Counted from the stretch's first letter, positions 27,532-37,669 are shown. The stretch: DNA of 64,000 nt from Bin87 sp965220095 (GCA_965220095.1 OZ244805.1:4154001-4218000), one strand, 5' to 3'. The notes: generated by a model not told the origin, from the letters alone. Translations and numbers: made by a program.

Positions 27532-28973
27532 GTAACTGTTCAGAGTTGATGAGGCGAATTTGCCGGGTCCACGGTCCCGCTGAAAAACACTGGCGCCCAG
27601 GGCGTAGTTGTGGCATAAAAAGACAATGGAAACGGGACTGGACCTGACCAAGGCGAGCCGGGAAACCCTGCTGGCAGTCATAGCGGAGCTACAGGACACC
27701 AATGCCGGACTGCGGCGGCGGGTGGAGAGCCTGGAGGCCCGGCTGTCCGCCGCCGGTCCAAGGGGCAGGATGCCGGGCCACAAGCCGGCTGGCAAGGGGC
27801 GTCAGCCGCAGAGAAAAGAGCTCCGGAAAAGGCGTCCCCACGGCTTTGCCCGGCGGCGGACGGAACCCGCCCGCCGGATGGAGCACGCTGCGGAGTCCTG
27901 CCCGGAATGCCACACCACCCTGTCCGGGGGGATGGGTGCAGCGGACCCGGGAAGTCATAGATATTCCGGTGGCCCCAGCGGAAGTCACAGAGCACGTCTT
28001 CATGGCCCGGCTGTGTCCGCTGTGCCGGAAACGGCGGCTGCCCCAGGCCCCCCCTGCGGGGATTGGCTGTAGGTCGGCAACGCCTGGGGGTCAACCTGGT
28101 GAGCCTGATTGTCACCCTGCGGGAAGAGGGGCGGCTGCCCGTAAGGACAATTCAATGGTATCTGCGAACGTTCCACCAGTTGAAACTGAGCGTTGGGGCC
28201 ATCGTCCGGGCCGTCCATCAGGTTGCCCGGCATGGCGGAACGGCTGTCGCTGAAACGCTGGAGCGCATCCGTAGCAGCCCGGTAGTGCACGCTGACGAGA
28301 CTGGCTGGCGGGAGAATAGAGTCAACGGCTACGTTTGGACCTTCAGCACACCTGCGGAGCGGTACTTCCTGCGCCGGGGCCGGGGCGGGGAGGTGGTGGA
28401 CGAGGCGTTGGGCGAGGAGTTTGGCGGGATTCTGGCAAGCGACTTCTACGCCGCCTACGACCACTACCCTGGATTGAAGCAACGGTGCTGGGCCCACCTG
28501 CTGCGGGACATCCACAAGCTGAAGGCGCTGTACCCGGAGGATGCAGTGCTGGCGAAGTGGGCCAACGGAGTGCGGTGGCTCTACGACCGGGCCCGGGCTT
28601 GGGCAGCGGCCGGAGGACGCCTCCCGGCACGGGGAGAGTTGGTCCTGGAAAGGCGATTGCTGAAGCTGTGCCGTCCCTTCCTGGAAGACCCGATGGCGCC
28701 GCAAGCCAAGCTATGCCGGCGGATAGAACGGCACATCAAGGAACTGTTTGTCTTCGTGACGCATCCAGACACCCCTTCTGACAACAATGCGGCGGAACGG
28801 AGCCTGCGCCATCTGGTGATCAGCCGGAAAATCAGTGGCGGCACCCGCTCGGAAGCGGGCAGCGGCAGCAAAATGACCCTGGCGTCCCTCTTCGGCACCT
28901 GGCGGGCCAGGGGCCTCAACCCCTTCCTGGAAACCCGCCGGTTGCTCATTTCCCCTCAACTCTGAACAGTTAC
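27532..28973 (+). mobile_element. IS66-like element 1 (1,442 bp)
   Basis: Perfect-looking inverted ends GTAACTGTTCAGAGTT and AACTCTGAACAGTTAC. No clear 8-bp target duplication was found. Related ends occur at 42823-43833 and 55697-57250. Single transposase gene, frameshifted. Confidence 0.85.
27608..28965 (+). pseudogene. IS66-family transposase, frameshifted
   Basis: Coiled-coil start (SRETLLAVIAELQDTNAGLRRR), zinc-finger CPECHTTLSGG, then loss of frame near 27935; the DDE part resumes in the frame ending at 28965: VVHADETGWREN (first Asp), ILASDFYAAYDHY (second Asp), NNAAERSLRHLVISRK (Glu region). One frameshift separates the two halves, so it is probably dead. Confidence 0.85.
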
Positions 28974-29123
28974 AGCCTACAGGGCAATCGCGTCTTAACA
29001 ATCCGCCAATAATATATATCTCAGCTTGTGATGAAAGGGCAGTTTCGCGTTGCTCGGTGGCTAGATCATGCTCGCTCAGGGTTACAATGAGCCTCACGAT
29101 ACCTTGACTGGACTTTCCGCATT

Positions 29124-29891
29124 TCAAGCGGCGTAAGCCAGGGAATCGACAAGTCGGTGGTACAGAGCGACTGGGAGTTCCTGCGTATCGGGGTCGACGG
29201 CCGACGTTGAAAAACCCTCCGACGCCAGCCACAGGTGGCGTCGCACCAGGGCAATGGCGTCCACGAAGGTCGGCAACGGCTTGTCGTACCAGGCCGCTCG
29301 GCGCTGGGTCATGGGGCGCTGTTTTTGCAACCCGTGGGCGGCCAGGGTGGTCCAGGAGAAGATTCCCAGCAGGACGGGCGTGGTGCGGGCGATGGCCAGG
29401 TCGGACCACTGGCGTTGGGTTTCCACGCCCAGGTGGGTCCGCACCTCCTGAAAGGTAACTTCCAGTTGCCAGCGCAGGACAAACCATTCCAGGATCTGGG
29501 TCGGGTCCGCCGCGGGGTCGGTGCACAGCAAGGCCTGGGTGGCGAAGGAGCCCTGGGGATCCCGGATCAGCACCCAGCGGATGCGGACTGGAGACTTGCC
29601 GGAGCGGTACCAGACCGCCGTTTGCGACGTGAGTTCCACCGTGCGGGTGGCGCCGTCATACCAGGCCACGGCCACGCTGGCCCAAGTTGCCTGGGGCTGG
29701 TCGAGGATCGTTTTCAGCGCGGGTCGCCGCGCGCCTTTCAGCGGCGGGCGGCCCTGCTGACCCGGCTGACGGGCTGGCGCGGGCGCATAGAGGGCGGCGT
29801 CCAGCCGTAGTCTGGCAATGAGGGTAACGGGTTCACGGAGGGATTGGCAGCAGTGGAGCAGGTCCAGCACGGCGTAGCTGTTGTCGCCCAC
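29124..29891 (-). CDS. IS copy 4 transposase orfB
   Basis: 255 aa, VGDNSY and FQEVRTHLGVETQRQW; small changes (PGQQGRPP) shared with copies 6 and 7. Confidence 0.8.
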   Translation of the reverse strand: MGDNSYAVLDLLHCCQSLREPVTLIARLRLDAALYAPAPARQPGQQGRPPLKGARRPALKTILDQPQATWASVAVAWYDGATRTVELTSQTAVWYRSGKSPVRIRWVLIRDPQGSFATQALLCTDPAADPTQILEWFVLRWQLEVTFQEVRTHLGVETQRQWSDLAIARTTPVLLGIFSWTTLAAHGLQKQRPMTQRRAAWYDKPLPTFVDAIALVRRHLWLASEGFSTSAVDPDTQELPVALYHRLVDSLAYAA

Positions 29892-29934
29892 CAGCGCCAG
29901 TGGACGTTGGGGCAGCCAGCGTGGTTCGGCAGGC

Positions 29935-30507
29935 TCACCATGAGCGGGGTTGCAGGATCATCTGTCGCGCCCAGTCGGTGAGCTTCTTGTGCCGACGTCC
30001 CTGCTGTTGGTAGTACCGGGTCGATGGCGCCAGCACGGTGAGCGCCGGCAGGGCCCAATGGCGTCCGGCCCAAGGCACGTGGCCCAGCCACATCAGGGAG
30101 ATCCAGCGCAGGCCGCTGGCCTTGACCAGTTGGCTCCGGCTGGAACGCACCGCGTCGCGGTAGATGCCCCGACCTTTGATCTTGGCGCCGCGACGCCGTT
30201 CCAGGGTTTCGTCGATGCCGAAGATCAACGGGCCATCCCCACCATCAAGGTGCTGGAGCAGCAACACCAAGAGGATGCGCGCCGCTGCACGGGGCGACCA
30301 CACCGCCCGGTTGAGCACCTCATGGTAGCGGGCGTAATCGCGGTGATCGCTGCGGCCCATGACCCGCAGGGCCGCGGCGACGGTGCGCTGACCCGGGGTC
30401 AGGATCGCGCCCACCAGCAACACCTGGGCTTTCCGCCAGGTCGGGTTGGTAAACAGCGTTGCGAAGGGAATGAGTATCGATACAATGGCATTGGGCAGGG
30501 TAAGCAT
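29935..30507 (-). CDS. IS copy 4 transposase orfA
   Basis: 190 aa, GIDETLERRRG; ends at the conserved TGG TGA frame break. Confidence 0.85.
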   Translation of the reverse strand: MLTLPNAIVSILIPFATLFTNPTWRKAQVLLVGAILTPGQRTVAAALRVMGRSDHRDYARYHEVLNRAVWSPRAAARILLVLLLQHLDGGDGPLIFGIDETLERRRGAKIKGRGIYRDAVRSSRSQLVKASGLRWISLMWLGHVPWAGRHWALPALTVLAPSTRYYQQQGRRHKKLTDWARQMILQPRSW

Positions 30508-30586
30508 AGCTGGGCCTTTAGTGAGATTTTGGTCAGGCCAGCTTACCCTGTCTTTATACTTTTTCTAAATTATGCGTAAAGCCTAG

Positions 30587-30920
30587 GGAAGCCCAGGGCG
30601 CCGTGGTGGCCATCACCCCCGCCGCCATGCGGGCGCTGGACGCCATCCGGGCGGCGGGCGTTGGTGGCGGTGCGAAGGTATTCGGGCTGTCGGAGTCCCA
30701 GATCGCCCGGCGGGTGAAGGCCGTAGCTCGTGCCGCCGGCCTGGAGGATTGGGAGCTCTTCAGCGGCCACAGCGGGCGGGTGGGCATGGCGAGGCGCATG
30801 GCCCAGAACGGCGCGCCCACCCACGAGATCGAACGCCAGGGCCGCTGGAAGCAGGACGGCGGCATGGTCGGCCGCTACACCCGCGGCGAATCTGCTGGCT
30901 CAGCGTTGCGGTACCTTTGA
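30587..30920 (+). pseudogene. tyrosine recombinase/integrase, C-terminal fragment
   Basis: About 110 codons open from the edge of IS copy 4. FSGHSGRVGMARRMAQNG carries the H-x-x-R pair of the tyrosine recombinase active site, QGRWKQDGGMVGRYTRG the following His/Trp position and the nucleophilic Tyr. The N-terminal domain and the first catalytic Arg were removed by the IS. Such integrases belong to phages or integrative elements, suggesting a lost island boundary; no attachment site could be identified. Confidence 0.8.
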
Positions 30921-31086
30921 TTGCGCATCGATCAACTTTGATATGCCGCTCTCTGTGAGGAAATGGGTAAAATCTTCTGTCAATGGCGTCGGGTAACGAT
31001 TTAGTTGAGGAAATGCGCTTCCGGACCGGCAAAAATAGTCGACGCTACCGACATCCCTTGGGCCTGTTGAGAAGTCCAACCGAGGG

Positions 31087-31500
31087 TTAGCGCCCAAAGG
31101 GGAATCGCAGGAAGTCGGCCGGCGTGATGATAGCGATACCACGGAACAGGTTCAATGTGAGCAGGTCATTGTCTCCGGTCACAATGCAATCCGCGTTGCC
31201 ACTGACGGCCAATTCCAGAATCTGGTCGTCTTTCGGGTCCCGACAGGCTGCCACCGTTTCGGTGATTTCCACCAATTCTGCCTCACGCATGAACGCCATC
31301 AGGAACTCGTCGCGTTCCTCTCTGGTAACGTACCTGTCCAACCGAGGTCGGTTGAGCACGTCCTGCAACTCCTGCGCCAGCGCTGCGGAAACTAAAATCG
31401 TGCCGGTATCCAAGGCCTTGATCAATGCTCGCCACGGCGCCGAATCGTTGAACAGCAAAGCGCTGACGATGGCGTTGGTATCGAGTACCGTTCGGGTCAT
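31087..31500 (-). CDS. PIN-domain toxin (PIN_3 type)
   Basis: 137 aa. TRTVLDTNAIVSALLF holds the first Asp, SAALAQELQDVLNRPR the Glu, CRDPKDDQILELAVSGNADCIVTGDNDLL the later two acidic sites, and GIAIITPADFL the conserved end. This is the PIN family often annotated as putative toxin-antitoxin toxin component. Its ATG overlaps the antitoxin stop (ATGA). Confidence 0.85.
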   Translation of the reverse strand: MTRTVLDTNAIVSALLFNDSAPWRALIKALDTGTILVSAALAQELQDVLNRPRLDRYVTREERDEFLMAFMREAELVEITETVAACRDPKDDQILELAVSGNADCIVTGDNDLLTLNLFRGIAIITPADFLRFPFGR

Positions 31501-31721
31501 TTCTCATCCAGGATTGACCGCAGAATGTCAGGGGTTAACCCACGTTGCTGCGCGTTGCGGCTGATGTCCGCCATCGTTTCCCGAACCGACCTTCCTGGCG
31601 CCGTCACTTCACGCAGCCGCAAGTTCACCATCAAGTCGAGTTTGCGCCGGTCATGGTCCGATGCGTTCCGATAGGTAGCCGCTATATCGGAGTCCACCGA
31701 CACCGTTATTTGCTCCGCCAT
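31497..31721 (-). CDS. antitoxin partner of PIN toxin
   Basis: 74 aa from the ATG at 31721 (MAEQITVSVDSDIAATYRNAS); the frame is open 20 codons further, but this start fits better because the upstream residues are unlike the domain. SVDSDIAATYRNASDHDRRKLDLMVNLRL looks like a short ribbon-helix-helix-type DNA-binding segment, and the tail DISRNAQQRGLTPDILRSILDEK is typical of antitoxins paired with PIN_3 toxins. Confidence 0.7.
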   Translation of the reverse strand: MAEQITVSVDSDIAATYRNASDHDRRKLDLMVNLRLREVTAPGRSVRETMADISRNAQQRGLTPDILRSILDEK

Positions 31722-31854
31722 TGCGTTACACCTCATGATGTTGACCGCGTTATACGTAACGATAGCACAACCGTGTGGCATGCGGGCCCGGTCACAATCT
31801 CGCCAAGTCCGGAGTTGGAGTTGTTTCGCACGATGGGTCGCGCTCCGGCCCTAC

Positions 31855-32121
31855 CTATTGTTGCGGCTCCATGATAGCCAGCCACGTTACCAGCTCGAAG
31901 TCGCTGGCGTTGTTGGGTGTTTCCGATGCCGTCGGCGGCACGAAATCCCGCGAGCCACCGGGCCGCAGCTGAGCGGTTTGTGCGCTGGCGTGAGACTGTC
32001 GGATGTGGGCGATCACGTCGTTCAGCAGCTTGTCGTAAACCGCCATGTCCCGGCCCTGGTCGGTTTCGCGGGCAAACTGGTCGCACAACTCGGTGAAGGC
32101 AGAGGTTTTGCCAATCGCCAC
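31855..32121 (-). CDS. small hypothetical protein
   Basis: 88 aa, GTG start (MAIGKTSAFTELCDQFARE). No family recognised; helical N-terminal half, polar C-terminal half ending FELVTWLAIMEPQQ. No strong ribosome site. It lies upstream of and in line with the PIN toxin-antitoxin pair, separated by ~130 bp. May be a real small gene or a chance frame. Confidence 0.3.
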   Translation of the reverse strand: MAIGKTSAFTELCDQFARETDQGRDMAVYDKLLNDVIAHIRQSHASAQTAQLRPGGSRDFVPPTASETPNNASDFELVTWLAIMEPQQ

Positions 32122-32991
32122 GGTCTATCCCCGCGCGTGCCGGGGGAACCTTCTACAGAAGGAGCGATGGAAGGCAGTGTAGCGGGCCAAACTTGCGGGC
32201 CTGTCCATTCGAAGGATGGTAAGGGAGCTGGGCATCCACTGAGACACCGTGAGGAGATACATCGATGTTGAAAGCCCGCCGACGCGACGGTCCCGCCGGG
32301 CAACTCCAGCAACGCTGACATCTGATACCATCGCGAAATAGCAAGTGACATTCTCGCTGGACACTTAGGCGGACATTTTCCCTGGGCGTCGACAGCCGCA
32401 ATATCGACGATCGGGCCGCCTGCGTGGCCCACTTTACCTCCGCCCTTTACAGGTGTCCACCTCAACCCCGTAGAAGTGCGCCCCGAAGCTGTTGACGATG
32501 TAGTCGGGACTGCCCGGCAGCACCGCCGCCTCGGCGATGAGCGCACCCGAACCCGTGGCTCGCGCCAGTTCTGCGATTGCAGCCCCAAAATTCCACTTGG
32601 ATCTCGCCCGCGACGTGCAACTCGAACCGCCATGGATCCCCCACAGCGTGGACTATTTGGAGTGATCATTATTCCCTACTCGGTCGCAGCGGCTGACCAT
32701 TGCAGACGTCAACCACGATGCCGGCATCGCCGACGTGTGTAAAGGGCTCCTTCCACGGAGGCGAAGATTGTTCAACAAACGGGCGTTTTTGGACACTTCG
32801 CCGACAGGCCGCCCGTCAACTTTGCCGAAGCGTGCAACAACTGCGTCGATGGTTTGTTGAACACTCCGGCACGGCTTTGTGCAAGACGTCGCGAATTGAG
32901 CGATGTCTTGCGCTGGTTGGGCATGTATGCGGCTCTTTTTGTTTCCAATTCAGCCGCATGCCCAAATACGCGGTTTTTTGCTTGCAACTAA
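32122..32991. other. region of broken coding sequence
   Basis: On the minus strand around 32660-32430 one frame reads GDPWRFELHVAGEIQVEFW and another reads AELARATGSGALIAEAAVL then SPDYIVNSFGAHFYGVEVDTC and a stop. Joined by a frameshift near 32590 this looks like the end of a decayed gene of unknown family. The rest (32700-32991) shows no gene. Confidence 0.35.
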
Positions 32992-33417
32992 TCAAGGAAT
33001 CTCCAGAATGGACGACAAGCGGTCGAGAACGAGTTTCCACTCCCTTTGCATGAGATTCTGGATATCTAATCGGTAGTTTCGAGATTCGTCGTCGAACCAC
33101 ATTTTGCGATGGTTAGAGACCCTATCACGATATCCATGTCCCGTTCTCCATTCGCTGTCGCAAGCATTCCACAAATCCGAGCTGGGTTCCATGTCCCTGA
33201 GATGGATCCCTTGGCCTTTGATTTCGCATTTCTTGAAGAGGCTTTCGGCTCCGGAGTCCACGAGTCGTTGAGATTGCCGCAGCAATCCGAACGCCTCCTC
33301 GAATTCTTTGTCCTTGAGCAAGAGGTCGTTAAGAGCGGTAAAGCCGTTAAGCTTGCGCCCAACGACATCAGCTGCCGCGAGTCGAGCTCCATAACTGAGT
33401 TGGTGCGAATAGTCAAG
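32992..33417 (-). pseudogene. partner gene of the HTH/P-loop protein, C-terminal fragment (beyond IS copy 5)
   Basis: 141 codons that continue exactly in frame from 34897-35285 once IS copy 5 and one TCAAG are removed (…REGNWYNLD|YSHQLSYGARL…), giving a 269-aa protein. Helical, charged; contains FEEAFGLLRQSQRLVDSG and ends REWKLVLDRLSSILEIP. Family not recognised. Confidence 0.7.
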
Positions 33418-33496
33418 CTAGGCTTTACGCATAATTTAGAAAAAGTATAAAGACAGGGTAAGCTGGCCTGACCAAAATCTCACTAAAGGCCCAGCT

Positions 33497-34069
33497 ATGC
33501 TTACCCTGCCCAATGCCATTGTATCCATACTCATTCCCTTCGCAACGCTGTTTACCAACCCGACCTGGCGGAAAGCCCAGGTACTGCTGGTGGGCGCGAT
33601 CCTGACCCCGGGTCAGCGCACCGTCGCTGCGGCCCTGCGGGTCATGGGCCGCAGCGATCACCGCGATTACGCCCGCTACCATGAGGTGCTCAACCGGGCG
33701 GTGTGGTCGCCCCGTGCAGCGGCGCGCATCCTCTTGGTGTTGCTGCTCCAGCACCTTGATGGTGGGGATGGCCCCTTGGTCTTCGGCATCGACGAAACCC
33801 TGGAACGGCGTCGCGGCGCCAAGATCAAAGGTCGGGGCATCTACCGCGACGCGGTGCGTTCCAGCCGGAGCCAACTGGTCAAGGCCAGCGGCCTGCGCTG
33901 GATCTCCCTGATGTGGCTGGGCCACGTGCCTTGGGCCGGACGCCATTGGGCCCTGCCGGTGCTCACCGTGCTGGCGCCCTCGACCCGGTACTACCAACAG
34001 CAGGCACGTCGGCACAAGAAGCTCACCGACTGGGCGCGACAGATGATCCTGCAACCCCGCTCATGGTGA
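33497..34069 (+). CDS. IS copy 5 transposase orfA
   Basis: 190 aa; GIDETLERRRG; minor changes (ALPVLTVL, YQQQARRH). Confidence 0.85.
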   Translation: MLTLPNAIVSILIPFATLFTNPTWRKAQVLLVGAILTPGQRTVAAALRVMGRSDHRDYARYHEVLNRAVWSPRAAARILLVLLLQHLDGGDGPLVFGIDETLERRRGAKIKGRGIYRDAVRSSRSQLVKASGLRWISLMWLGHVPWAGRHWALPVLTVLAPSTRYYQQQARRHKKLTDWARQMILQPRSW

Positions 34070-34112
34070 GCCTGCCGAACCACGCTGGCTGCCCCAACGT
34101 CCACTGGCGCTG

Positions 34113-34880
34113 GTGGGCGACAACAGCTACGCCGTGCTGGACCTGCTCCACTGCTGCCAATCCCTCCGTGAACCCGTTACCCTCATTGCCAGACTACGGC
34201 TGGACGCCGCTCTCTATGCGCCCGCGCCAGCCCGTCAGCCGGGTCAGAACGGCCGCCGGCCGCTGAAAGGCGCGCGGCGACCCGCGCTGAAAACGATCCT
34301 CGACCAGCCCCAGGCAACTTGGGCCAGCGTGGCCGTGGCCTGCTATGACGGCGCCACCCGCACGGTGGAACTCACGTCGCAAACGGCGGTCTGGTACCGC
34401 TCCGGCAAGTCTCCAGTCCGCATCCGCTGGGTGCTGATCCGAGATCCCCAGGGCTCCTTCGCCACCCAGGCCTTGCTGTGCACCGACCCCGCCGCGGACC
34501 CGACCCAGATCCTGGAATGGTTTGTCCTGCGCTGGCAACTGGAAGTTACCTTTCAGGAGGTGCGGACCCACCTGGGCCTGGAAACCCAACGCCAGTGGTC
34601 CGACCTGGCCATCGCCCGCACCACGCCCGTCCTGCTGGGAATCTTCTCCTGGATCACCCTGGCCGCTCACGCGTTGCAAAAACAGCACCCAATGACCCAA
34701 CGCAAGGCCGCTTGGTATGACAAGCCGTCGCCGACCTTCGTGGACGCCATCGCCCTGGTGCGACGCCACCTGTGGCCGGCGTCGGAGGGTTTTTCAACGT
34801 CGGCCGTCGACCCCGATACGCAGGAACTCCCAGTCGCTCTGTACCACCGACTTGTCGATTCCCTGGCTTACGCCGCTTGA
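34113..34880 (+). CDS. IS copy 5 transposase orfB
   Basis: 255 aa; VGDNSY and FQEVRTHLGLETQRQW; CYDGATR replaces WYDGATR. Confidence 0.8.
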   Translation: MGDNSYAVLDLLHCCQSLREPVTLIARLRLDAALYAPAPARQPGQNGRRPLKGARRPALKTILDQPQATWASVAVACYDGATRTVELTSQTAVWYRSGKSPVRIRWVLIRDPQGSFATQALLCTDPAADPTQILEWFVLRWQLEVTFQEVRTHLGLETQRQWSDLAIARTTPVLLGIFSWITLAAHALQKQHPMTQRKAAWYDKPSPTFVDAIALVRRHLWPASEGFSTSAVDPDTQELPVALYHRLVDSLAYAA

Positions 34881-34896
34881 AATGCGGAAAGTCCAG

Positions 34897-35285
34897 TCAA
34901 GGTTGTACCAGTTTCCTTCTCGGCGAATGCTTGCCCGCAGCGAGCTCGGGTGGGCGCTGTTTATAGCCGACATCAGACCGTGCTCTGGCGAGGCAAAGGA
35001 CGCAAAATCCAGCTCCTCGTTATTGCTCAACCAATCCTTCAAGAGTCTTGCGGCCAACCTCTGGACCTCTAGGGTTTGCTGTTGTTCGAAGTTTTCGACC
35101 AACGTCCGAGCGTCCTCAATCATCTGCTGGAGGCCCAATTGGTGTTGCAGCCGCAGGTTCTTGACAAGGTCCAGCATGAAAGCCTTGCAATTCTTTGGAT
35201 CGTCACTCAACGCATTGAAGAATTCGACACCCGAGCCGGCGAGGCCGATCGACTGCAATGTAGTCTCGGCTTGGTCGCGCTTCAA
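34897..35285 (-). pseudogene. partner gene of the HTH/P-loop protein, N-terminal fragment
   Basis: Starts at TTG 35285, whose TTGA overlaps the stop of the upstream gene, so the pair is translationally coupled. MKRDQAETTLQSIGLAGSG and a helical region (QHQLGLQQMIEDARTLVENFEQQQ) likely to be coiled. It is interrupted by IS copy 5; the C-terminal part is at 32992-33417. No catalytic motif recognised. Confidence 0.65.
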
Positions 35286-36634
35286 GTCATATCCATCTTC
35301 GGCTGACGTGGCCTGGAAACCCCGTCGTCCTTTACGGCCAGTGCCTCGTCGAAGCGCGCTAGGCTGAGAATGGCCGCCTTATGCTGTATTCCGGCAATTC
35401 TGCCGGCCTTCGCTCTCTCCAGTAACGCTTGGACGGAGGGCGAAGGCATGGCGGTGAAGTTCGAACACATTACTACTACAGTACCCGGGTCGTTGAGCAG
35501 TTTCCCAATATCCGCCCGCTCGACCACTCGGTCGACTTCTTTCGTGTCCACGATCCGGATCGACAGCGATTCCTCCCCCAGGATCGGCCAAGGAACCAGG
35601 ACGTCCATTCGTCTCGGGATTGAAAAGTCGGTGTGCCTGCCGTTGTTGATCAACTCAAAGCTTTCGTTTAGCCACCCCAATGGTTCCTTTTCGGCGGTCG
35701 CGGCGGAATACCAGAGCTCACGCTTCGTCCGCCTCTCCAGGTTCATTCTGGCTAGGATTTCCACCACGAACTCCGACGTGTTCGCTGAATCGTTACCCAG
35801 TTCCTGGGCGGGGTCCTCGGTGATACGCACACGCTTGCCGTCGGGACCCGTTTCCTGTCTAACCGTCTTAGTGAGACGGCTCATGTTCCGAACGGCTCGG
35901 TCGATTTCCTTGGACGTCCCGATAGTCTGACCGGCACCGTCGTCTTGGTCTTGGGCCGCTTTCGGGGGATTCTTCAACAGCGTCGCGAACTCAAAAACCT
36001 CCCTGCGGAGCTCGTATTCACTCATCGGTTCGATAACCAAACCGTATCCTGGTCCCTGTGCAATATGGACCTCGCAAATAGTTACTCCGCCGTCGCCCAC
36101 TTCGAGCACCGGGTTTGGCATGGTGGTCCCGTCGGATGCCTCAAGGCCGGTCAAGCGTCAAATGGCGGTAGATTTGCCGACCCCGATGTCACCGACGAAC
36201 GCTACAGAGTGTTCTGTGCTCATAACGAGGCGAGCCGCTTCCTGAAGTCCCTCCTTAAATTCCTCCAACAGGTTGGCTGAGGACATCTTGATATTGGGAA
36301 CGGCAAGGAGTTGTTCAATGTCTTGGAGTGCCTGCTCGGTTTCCCACAAATTCGGTTCTTCGGGATGCCCAAGCGGCGGCTTAGGCAGCATCCTCCATAC
36401 TCGCCGCGCCCCTTGTTGGAAATTCAGCGTTTTCTCGGTGCCGATCGCTTGGAGAATCGAATCCAACTCATCGAACGTCAGGGCTCTCTCCCCCGCCTCA
36501 ACCCGCGATAGGACCGCTGGACTCCAGGTCACCTTGTTGGCTACTTCCTTTTGCTTGAGGCCTGCTTCGTCCCGAAGGCGTGCCACATATCTCCCATTTG
36601 TGATGTCAAGTGTGGTGGCTTCGTCGTGTGGCAA
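35282..36634 (-). pseudogene. XRE-HTH fused to P-loop NTPase, one in-frame TGA
   Basis: 451 codons in one frame with a single TGA at 36160-36158. Residues ~15-67 are an XRE helix-turn-helix (LRDEAGLKQKEVANKVTWS, PAVLSRVEAGERALTFDEL). Residues ~145-158 read AFVGDIGVGKSTAI, a Walker A, with the stop directly after it, then RLTGLEASDGTTMPNPVLEV, TICEVHIAQGPGYGLVIEP, a region that in GTPase-like proteins would hold the switch elements. The downstream part includes RRMDVLVPWPILGEESLSIRIVDTKEVD, where the buried VDT could act as a Walker B/G3-like site, and VMCSNFTAMPSP. The stop replaces what is probably Cys or Trp. Overall: a DNA-binding, nucleotide-dependent switch with a helical partner gene; function unknown. 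Confidence 0.65.
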
Positions 36635-37017
36635 GCTACTGGTTGTCAGTGCTTGGGATATTGAGCGTCGCCCTGCTCCTCGTAGCCTGTGGCTCCTCCA
36701 GTAAGCCGGAACTTCCCGACACTACCTATGCCTCGGTGCTGACTTACTTGGAGGAAGTGGATTACCGGAATAACGATGACTGGAAGCTCTGGCCTGGGAC
36801 AGGAGAGAAATACCAAGGCGGCGACCTCCACGGCATGCTCCTAACCACTTACCTCAATCCGGCAGCCTTCGAAGCTATCCAGAAGAACGCCACCACACCC
36901 CACGGGTCCATCATTGTCAAAGAAAACTACACCCCTGCAGGTGACCACGCCGCCAACACTGTCATGTACAAGAAGTCGGGCTACAACCCCGACCATAGCG
37001 ACTGGTTTTGGCTCAAG
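36610..37017 (+). pseudogene. cytochrome P460-like lipoprotein, C-terminus removed by IS copy 6
   Basis: 136 native codons. Signal and lipobox: LSVLGILSVALLLVACGSSS, so the mature N-terminus is the acylated Cys. The rest follows the P460 domain: DDWKLWPGTGEKYQGGDLHG, LLTTYLNPAAFEAI, GSIIVKENYTPAG, NTVMYKKSGYNPDHSDWFWLK. The C-terminal third, which carries the haem-binding C-x-x-C-H in true P460 cytochromes, is missing, so haem binding cannot be judged. The GTG start overlaps the start region of the divergent HTH gene; a start a few codons later is possible. Confidence 0.75.
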
Positions 37018-37096
37018 CTAGGCTTTACGCATAATTTAGAAAAAGTATAAAGACAGGGTAAGCTGGCCTGACCAAAATCTCACTAAAGGCCCAGCT

Positions 37097-37669
37097 ATGC
37101 TTACCCTGCCCAATGCCATTGTATCCATACTCATTCCCTTCGCAACGCTGTTTACCAACCCGACCTGGCGGAAAGCCCAGGTACTGCTGGTGGGCGCGAT
37201 CCTGACCCCGGGTCAGCGCACCGTCGCCGCGGCCCTGCGGGTCATGGGCCGCAGCGATCACCGCGATTACGCCCGCTACCATGAGGTGCTCAATCGGGCG
37301 GTGTGGTCGTCCCGTGAGGCGGCCCGCATCCTGCTGGTGCTGCTGCTCCAGCACCTGGACCGCGGCGACGGCCCGTTGATCTTCGGCATCGACGAAACCC
37401 TGGAACGGCGTCGCGGCGCCAAGATCAAAGGTCGGGGCATCTACCGCGATGCGGTGCGTTCCAGCCGCCAGCAACTGGTCAAGGCCAGCGGCCTGCGCTG
37501 GATCTCTCTGATGTGGCTGGGCCACGTGCCCTGGGCCGGACGCCATTGGGCCTTGCCGGCGCTCACCGTGCTGGCGCCCTCGACGCGGTACTACCAGCAG
37601 CAAGGACGCCGACACAAGAAACTCACCGACTGGGCGCGGCAGATGATCCTGCAACCCCGCTCATGGTGA
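37097..37669 (+). CDS. IS copy 6 transposase orfA
   Basis: 190 aa, GIDETLERRRG retained despite many third-position and some amino acid changes, suggesting selection at least in the past. Frame break conserved. Confidence 0.85.
   Translation: MLTLPNAIVSILIPFATLFTNPTWRKAQVLLVGAILTPGQRTVAAALRVMGRSDHRDYARYHEVLNRAVWSSREAARILLVLLLQHLDRGDGPLIFGIDETLERRRGAKIKGRGIYRDAVRSSRQQLVKASGLRWISLMWLGHVPWAGRHWALPALTVLAPSTRYYQQQGRRHKKLTDWARQMILQPRSW

Larger units (their letters stand above)
29108..30586 (-). mobile_element. IS copy 4 (1,479 bp, minus orientation), recombined flanks
   Basis: In the element's own direction the left flank is CTTCC and the right flank TCAAG, so no duplication. The TCAAG equals the left flank of copy 6. 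It is the only copy on the minus strand. Its left end removes the N-terminal part of an integrase gene. Confidence 0.93.
33418..34896 (+). mobile_element. IS copy 5 (1,479 bp)
   Basis: Flanked by TCAAG on both sides (33413-33417, 34897-34901): simple insertion. Both halves of the interrupted gene can be rejoined in frame. Its orfB carries several changes (ITLAAHALQKQHPMTQRK) partly shared with copy 6, so 5 and 6 form a diverged subgroup. Confidence 0.93.

Noticed and set aside
29108..37017. Rejoining the P460 gene with the flank of IS copy 4 after inversion
   Set aside because: Although both flanks read TCAAG, the joined frame gives WFWLKVS and a stop without the rest of a P460 domain, so the pairing is not supported by gene content.
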